A stretch of DNA of 64,000 nucleotides from Archangium gephyra (GTDB lineage Bacteria > Myxococcota > Myxococcia > Myxococcales > Myxococcaceae). The DNA is taken from positions 551,783 to 615,782 of the forward strand of contig QFQP01000001.1 of NCBI GenBank assembly GCA_003243425.1, given 5' to 3'. The notes under the pieces were generated by a model that did no database searches, had not been told where the DNA came from, and was given only the letters and a program-made list of their open reading frames with translations. Positions 60,170 through 64,000 of the stretch are shown in pieces (positions within the stretch are counted from its first letter, which is position 1; each line of letters begins with the position of its first letter). Position numbers and translations under genes: made by a program.

Positions 60170-60921
60170 CACTTGCTCGCCGGCAGGGTGACGCTCCACA
60201 CGTCGACCTTCGGGTCGATGGGTGACTTCACGTACTTCACCTTGAGCTTCTCCTTCGCGTCGCGGCCGACCGAGTCGCCGTCGGGCAACTTCTTGCCGAG
60301 CCGCGCCACGTACGCGAGCAGGTCATAGAAGAACGAGAACTCGTCGCCGCCGACCGTCGGTGACTTGAGCAACAGGTCGGGCAGGGCGAGCTGCTTCATG
60401 CCCAGCGACAGAATCTCGAAGCCGTTCTTCGCGCTGGCGAACGAGAGGCCGACCCACACCGGCAACGGGAGCTCGCTCTTTGCCATGTCGATGACGAACT
60501 CCGGGTGGTGCGTGGCGTTGGCCTCACCCCAGTACACGCCCACCGCGTGACACGCGCGCGTCAGCACCGCGACGAAGCGGGTGAAGACCACCAGGTTGTC
60601 GAGCGACCCCTTCTCGCCGCCTTCGGCCACCACGAAGTGGGCGCGGTGCTCCGGCAACGACCAGCTGCCGTCGACGCCGCTGAGGCTGTGATCGGTGTGC
60701 GCGTCGGCCTCACCATCGGGCACCGGCATCGGCAGCAGCACCGCCATCGCGTCGGTCTGGCCGATGGTGAACGTCACGCTTTGTTCATCTTCCGAGATGC
60801 CGAACTCGGCGCCCTCGAGCTCGGGGAACTCCTTGAGCGCCTTGCGAATCGCGGCCTCGGTGGGCAGCGCGTGCTTCGGCAGCAACACGTAAGCGAGCCT
60901 GGGAGTTGGTCTTTTCGCCAT
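60169..60921 (-). CDS. DUF4261-like protein
   Basis: 250 residues. No signal. The order SWSLPEHRAHFVVAEGGEKG, VVFTRFVAVLTRACHAVGVYWGEANA in pieces, HHPEFVIDMAKSELPLPVWVG and FYDLLAYVARLGKKLPDGDSVG resembles DUF4261 proteins, cytoplasmic proteins of unknown role. The match is from pattern memory. It is upstream of dtd and shares a base with its start, so the two are coupled; whether they act together is unknown. Confidence 0.6.
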   Translation of the reverse strand: MAKRPTPRLAYVLLPKHALPTEAAIRKALKEFPELEGAEFGISEDEQSVTFTIGQTDAMAVLLPMPVPDGEADAHTDHSLSGVDGSWSLPEHRAHFVVAEGGEKGSLDNLVVFTRFVAVLTRACHAVGVYWGEANATHHPEFVIDMAKSELPLPVWVGLSFASAKNGFEILSLGMKQLALPDLLLKSPTVGGDEFSFFYDLLAYVARLGKKLPDGDSVGRDAKEKLKVKYVKSPIDPKVDVWSVTLPASK

Positions 60922-61044
60922 GTGCGCCCTCTACCCGAAGCGCTTCAAACTTCTTCACCCGAATCGCGGCGGTGGCTTCACACACGGTTCCTACCTTCTG
61001 TTTGCGAGACGCCATCCCGGTGTCTGCAGACATGGGGAACACCA

Positions 61045-61542
61045 ATGTTCGGCATTCTGATTGGCACACTGAGTCTCATCGGCTTCATCAAGGTCTGGCG
61101 CTGGGGCCGTCATGGTCACCGCGGGTTCGGAGGCGGCCGGCGCCGCTGGATGTTCCGCCGGCTCTTCCAGCACCTCGACACCACGCCCGGGCAGGAGAAG
61201 GTGATCAGCCAGGCCGCGGAGAACGTGGAGCGCGCGGCGTATCAGGCGCGTGATGCGTTCTTCACTTCACGCAGCGACTTCGCGAAGGCGATGCGCGGCG
61301 AACACTTCGACTCGGAAACCGTCAACGCGCGGTTCGATGCGCAGCAGGCGTCGGTCGACGAAGTGAAGAAGGCCGTGAAGGAGGCCTTCCAGCAGGTGCA
61401 CGAGGCGCTCTCGCCTGACCAGCGCAACCGCCTGGCTGACCTCATCGAGTTCGGGCCGCGCCACATGCACGCCGGTTGCGGCGGTCGCGGCCGGTTCGAC
61501 CACGGCTTCCGCGGTGGCCCCGCGCAGGCCGTGAACCTCTGA
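61045..61542 (+). CDS. Spy/CpxP-like periplasmic helical protein
   Basis: 165 residues from the ATG at 61045. One hydrophobic segment at 3-20 (GILIGTLSLIGFIKVWRW) then a basic Gly/His/Arg stretch. Two motifs like the LTxxQ repeat of the Spy/CpxP family are present: TTPGQEKVI (46-54) and LSPDQRNRL (122-130), separated by long amphipathic helices. The C-terminus is His/Gly-rich (RHMHAGCGGRGRFDHGFRGG) and could bind metal. Family members are stress chaperones or metal sensors that damp a two-component system; a response regulator and kinase follow at 61941 and 62626. Confidence 0.7.
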   Translation: MFGILIGTLSLIGFIKVWRWGRHGHRGFGGGRRRWMFRRLFQHLDTTPGQEKVISQAAENVERAAYQARDAFFTSRSDFAKAMRGEHFDSETVNARFDAQQASVDEVKKAVKEAFQQVHEALSPDQRNRLADLIEFGPRHMHAGCGGRGRFDHGFRGGPAQAVNL

Positions 61543-61568
61543 ACTCTCACCACAAGGAAACACACACC

Positions 61569-61907
61569 ATGCGTCGCATTCTTCTCGTCATCCTCGGCTT
61601 CGGCGTCATCTCTGGTTTCGGTTCGGCCTTCGCGCACGCGCGTCACATGCGGCACCACGGTGGTTGTGACGGTGAACGGCGGGGCCAGCGTTGGGAACGT
61701 CCCGCGCCGGTCGCTGCCCCCGTGCAGACCGTCGTCGTTCCGCAGGCCGCCGCGCCTGCACCCGCGCCGATGCCCATGCCCTACGCCGCGCCCGCCCCGC
61801 AGATCTTCGTCATCACCGTTCCCACCGGCGGTGCTGCCGCCCAGCCCGTCGCCCCGGTCGTGGTGACGGCGCCGGTGGCTGCACCCGCCCCCGCGGCCGC
61901 CCAGTAA
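61569..61907 (+). CDS. Small exported Ala/Pro-rich protein
   Basis: 112 residues. Signal MRRILLVILGFGVISGFGSA followed by FAHARHMRHHGGCDGERRGQ, a His/Arg-rich start to the mature protein, then an Ala/Pro/Val-rich tail (PAPAPMPMPYAAPAPQIFVI, APVVVTAPVAAPAPAAAQ). One cysteine. GGAAA precedes the start by eight bases. Same strand and 26 bases after the Spy-like gene, 33 bases before the response regulator. The His-rich segments shared with its neighbour suggest a metal or envelope role. Confidence 0.6.
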   Translation: MRRILLVILGFGVISGFGSAFAHARHMRHHGGCDGERRGQRWERPAPVAAPVQTVVVPQAAAPAPAPMPMPYAAPAPQIFVITVPTGGAAAQPVAPVVVTAPVAAPAPAAAQ

Positions 61908-61940
61908 TCCGAGCGCCGCGAGGACCAGGAGGTAAGGTCC

Positions 61941-62624
61941 ATGAACACGATGGCTTCACGCGTACTTCTGATCGATGACGACGCTCGCCTCCCTGATCTG
62001 CTCCGCGAGTACATGGAGCAGAATGGCGTCGCGTTGACCCATGCTCCCGACGGTGCGCGTGGGCTCTTGATGCTGGAGCAGGGCGCCTACGACGCCGTGC
62101 TCCTCGACGTGATGATGCCGGGCATGGACGGGCTCGAGGTGTGCCGACGCATTCGCGGCAAGAGCAACGTGCCCGTCATCATGTTGACCGCGCGCGGTGA
62201 TGAGACCGACCGCGTGGTGGGCCTCGAGCTGGGCGCCGACGACTACATCGGCAAGCCCTTCAGCCCGCGTGAGCTGCTCGCCCGTCTGCGTGCCGTGCTC
62301 CGTCGCGCGCGGCCAGAGGTGATGAGCGAGCAGATTGCGGTCGGTGACATCACGGTCGACGTGCCGTCGCGCGTGGCCACCAACAAAGGTGCGGCGATCG
62401 ACCTCACCGGTATCGAGTTCGACATCCTCGTGGCGCTCGTGCGTCGTGCCGGGCGCGTGGTGCCGCGTGACGCGCTGCTGTCCGAAGCGGGCCGCAGCGA
62501 CGTGGTGGTCGGAGAGCGCACGGTCGACGTTCACATCAGCCACCTGCGCCAGAAACTCGGAGACGATCCTCCGAAGCTGATCAAGACGGTGCGTGGTGTC
62601 GGCTACGTGCTGACGAAGGACTGA
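61941..62624 (+). CDS. OmpR-family response regulator
   Basis: 227 residues. Receiver: acidic LLIDDDARL (12-14), phospho-acceptor Asp56 in VLLDVMMPGMDG, Thr83, and Lys105 in GKPFSPRELLARLRAV. The winged-helix output domain carries AIDLTGIEFDILVALVRR, ALLSEAGRSDVVVGERTVDV and HISHLRQKLGDDPPKLIKTV, RGVGYVLTKD. The wording is close to CpxR. AGGAGG lies 11 bases before the start. The kinase gene begins one base after its stop. Confidence 0.95.
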   Translation: MNTMASRVLLIDDDARLPDLLREYMEQNGVALTHAPDGARGLLMLEQGAYDAVLLDVMMPGMDGLEVCRRIRGKSNVPVIMLTARGDETDRVVGLELGADDYIGKPFSPRELLARLRAVLRRARPEVMSEQIAVGDITVDVPSRVATNKGAAIDLTGIEFDILVALVRRAGRVVPRDALLSEAGRSDVVVGERTVDVHISHLRQKLGDDPPKLIKTVRGVGYVLTKD

Positions 62625-62625
62625 C

Positions 62626-63915
62626 GTGCGCCGCAATCACCATCACTTCCGTCATCGACCCATGGGCCCCATCGGGTCATTCGTGCGCGCGAAGTTGCGT
62701 CGGAGGCTGTTCGCCTGGTTCCTCGGCGGCACGGTGATGACGGCGGTCGCGGTGTCGGTGGTGATGATGGTGTTCGCGCGCATTCAGGAGCCTGAGTGGG
62801 CGCATCAGTGGGAAGGCACGCAGGGGTGGATCGGCAAACAGTTCGCCATGAGCTGGAGCGACCCCGTCTCCCGTGAGCGCTACGCGCGCGAAGCCGCGCA
62901 GGACCTCGGCGCCAACGTCGACCTCTACGACGCGGCCGGTGAGCGCTTCTTTTCCACGGGGACACCGTGCCGGCGCTCGATGGTCGACGCGCCCATCTTC
63001 GACAAGGGTGTTCGCGTCGGCCTGGTGAAGTTGTGCCTCGCGCACAATCACAACAATGGGTGGCGGTGGGCGCTCACGGCGGCGGTGTTCCTGCTCGCGG
63101 TGTGGAAGTTGTCGGGCAAGGTCGCGCGCCGGTTGGCGAGCCCGCTCGACGAGCTGACCGAAGTGGTGCGTCGAATCGGCAAGGGTGACCTGAAGGCGCG
63201 CGCGGTTCACTCGGCGTACGAGCCGGACGAGGTGGGGCTGGTCGCCGAGGCGATCAACGAAATGGCGGCGCGCATCGAGAAGCAGATGGCTGATCAGCGC
63301 GAGCTGCTGGCGACCGTGTCACACGAGTTGCGCACGCCACTGGCCCGGCTGCGCATCATCTCGGAGATCGCGCGCGAAACCGGGGCGACGCCGCGCACGT
63401 TCGACGAGCTGGACCGTGAAGTGGTCGAGCTCGACGCGCTCGCGGGTGAACTGCTCGCGAGCTCGCGGCTGGAGTTCGGGCAGATCGCCAAGCGTGACCT
63501 GTCGATTCGTGACGTGGCGGCGCGCGCGGTGGAACGCGCGGGGCTCGCGGCGACCGTGCTGTCGGTGAATGGTGAAGGCGACACGCTGCAGGGCGACCCG
63601 ACGCTGCTGCAACGCGCGCTGGCGAACCTGCTCGACAACGCGAAGAAGCACGCGGCCGGCGCCGACGCACTCGAGGTGAACGTGAGCGCGACCGAGGTGC
63701 GGTTCGAGGTGCTCGACCGCGGGCCCGGCATCAACGGCGACGGCAACGGGCTGTTCGAGAAGTTCAACCGTGGGCAGAACGGCGAGGGCGCCGACGGCCT
63801 CGGTCTGGGCCTCGCGCTCGTGAAACGAATCGTGGTCGCGCACGGCGGCACCGTGTGGGCGCAGGCACGCGAAGGTGGCGGGGCGCGCGTCGGGTTCTCC
63901 GTCAAACGCAGCTGA
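62626..63915 (+). CDS. Sensor histidine kinase
   Basis: 429 residues from a GTG one base after the response regulator. The cytoplasmic start is His/Arg-rich (RRNHHHFRHRP). Membrane helices at about 29-52 and 147-163 enclose a periplasmic sensor of about 95 residues containing two cysteines (TGTPCRRSM, LVKLCLAHNHNNGW). HAMP at about 163-218. H-box VSHELRTPLARL with His233, N-box ALANLLDNAKKHA, G-box DRGPGINGDGNGLFEKFN and GLGLGLALVKRIVVAHGG. A CpxA-like partner for the preceding regulator; the short sensor and the upstream His-rich Spy-like protein suggest metals or envelope damage as input. Confidence 0.95.
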   Translation: MRRNHHHFRHRPMGPIGSFVRAKLRRRLFAWFLGGTVMTAVAVSVVMMVFARIQEPEWAHQWEGTQGWIGKQFAMSWSDPVSRERYAREAAQDLGANVDLYDAAGERFFSTGTPCRRSMVDAPIFDKGVRVGLVKLCLAHNHNNGWRWALTAAVFLLAVWKLSGKVARRLASPLDELTEVVRRIGKGDLKARAVHSAYEPDEVGLVAEAINEMAARIEKQMADQRELLATVSHELRTPLARLRIISEIARETGATPRTFDELDREVVELDALAGELLASSRLEFGQIAKRDLSIRDVAARAVERAGLAATVLSVNGEGDTLQGDPTLLQRALANLLDNAKKHAAGADALEVNVSATEVRFEVLDRGPGINGDGNGLFEKFNRGQNGEGADGLGLGLALVKRIVVAHGGTVWAQAREGGGARVGFSVKRS

Positions 63916-63923
63916 CGCACTTC

Positions 63924-64000
63924 CCGCGACTGCAGCCCGTCGTTGCGTGACTGCAGCCCGTCGTCGCGTGACTGCAGCCCGTCGTCGCGTGACTGCAGCC
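63924..64000. repeat. 21-bp tandem repeat running off the window end
   Basis: The unit GCGTGACTGCAGCCCGTCGTC repeats with exact 21-base spacing: near-copy from 63924, then from 63945, 63966 and 63987, the last cut by the window edge. The full copies differ by at most one base and each contains the palindrome CTGCAG. It starts nine bases after the histidine-kinase stop. The array may extend beyond 64000. Confidence 0.85.

Noticed and set aside
63924..64000. CRISPR array
   Set aside because: The 21-bp units are contiguous with no spacers and no cas genes are present.

Overview
The window is a high-GC chromosomal segment with strong G/C third-position bias and dense gene packing. Its contents point to a myxobacterium or close relative (Myxococcota): many lipoproteins with Gly/Ala/Thr-rich linkers, a DUF1800/DUF1501 pair, an FHA-domain sigma-54 activator, a very large repeat-type protein, a LolA-like carrier, and core genes of proteobacterial type. 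I saw no rRNA, tRNA, CRISPR array, prophage, insertion sequence or transposase. The assignment rests on gene content and style, not on a database match.

Layout. 1-5.5 kb: the end of a DUF1800 gene and a Tat-type DUF1501 gene, a convergent glycerate kinase, a small lipoprotein, and two adjacent genes that look like the two halves of RdgC. 5.5-10.7 kb: rplU-rpmA-[hairpin]-obgE-trmH-lolA-brkB-like, a housekeeping run with several start/stop overlaps, then a convergent EamA transporter. 10.7-19.8 kb: a retropepsin-like lipoprotein, a LysR regulator, a DUF4139 protein with a Gly-rich insertion, an outer-membrane barrel candidate, and a minus-strand operon (small membrane protein, benzoate-CoA ligase family enzyme, creatininase-like amidohydrolase, membrane-anchored DUF1517-like protein). 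19.8-24.8 kb: a glycosyltransferase, an SPFH/ribbon-helix-helix pair behind a promoter that carries a perfect dyad, an ECF sigma/FecR-type anti-sigma pair, and an MgtC/DUF4010 membrane protein. 24.8-27.9 kb: a CoA-thioester catabolic operon (SDR, RidA, crotonase, acyl-CoA dehydrogenase).

27.9-33.4 kb: three translationally coupled paralogous lipoproteins, glutaryl-CoA dehydrogenase and a ZIP metal transporter. 33.4-37 kb: a coupled three-gene envelope module (holin-X/YqjE-like membrane protein, DUF748/AsmA-like protein, peptidoglycan-binding-like lipoprotein). 37-43.5 kb: a START-like protein, a YbgC-type thioesterase, PEP carboxylase, an EXPERA-domain protein, a DUF2058 protein and a lipoprotein. 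43.5-52.5 kb: a small protein behind a clear promoter, a peptidase-M3-like protein that has lost its zinc site, a carboxylesterase lipoprotein, a divergent LysR/flavodoxin-fold oxidoreductase pair with a dyad between them, an RluA pseudouridine synthase, an outer-membrane protein and a GT2 glycosyltransferase. 52.5-64 kb: a 1237-residue repeat protein, an FHA/sigma-54 activator, a methyltransferase, a GT9 glycosyltransferase, D-aminoacyl-tRNA deacylase, a DUF4261 protein, a Spy/CpxP-like envelope-stress module with its own response regulator and histidine kinase, and a 21-bp tandem repeat running off the window end.

No single large defence or biosynthetic island is present. The observations most worth follow-up are the dead M3-like peptidase, the SPFH-RHH pair with its promoter dyad, the three-gene envelope module, the split RdgC, the lipoprotein triplication, the hairpin abutting the obgE start, and the terminal 21-bp repeat.
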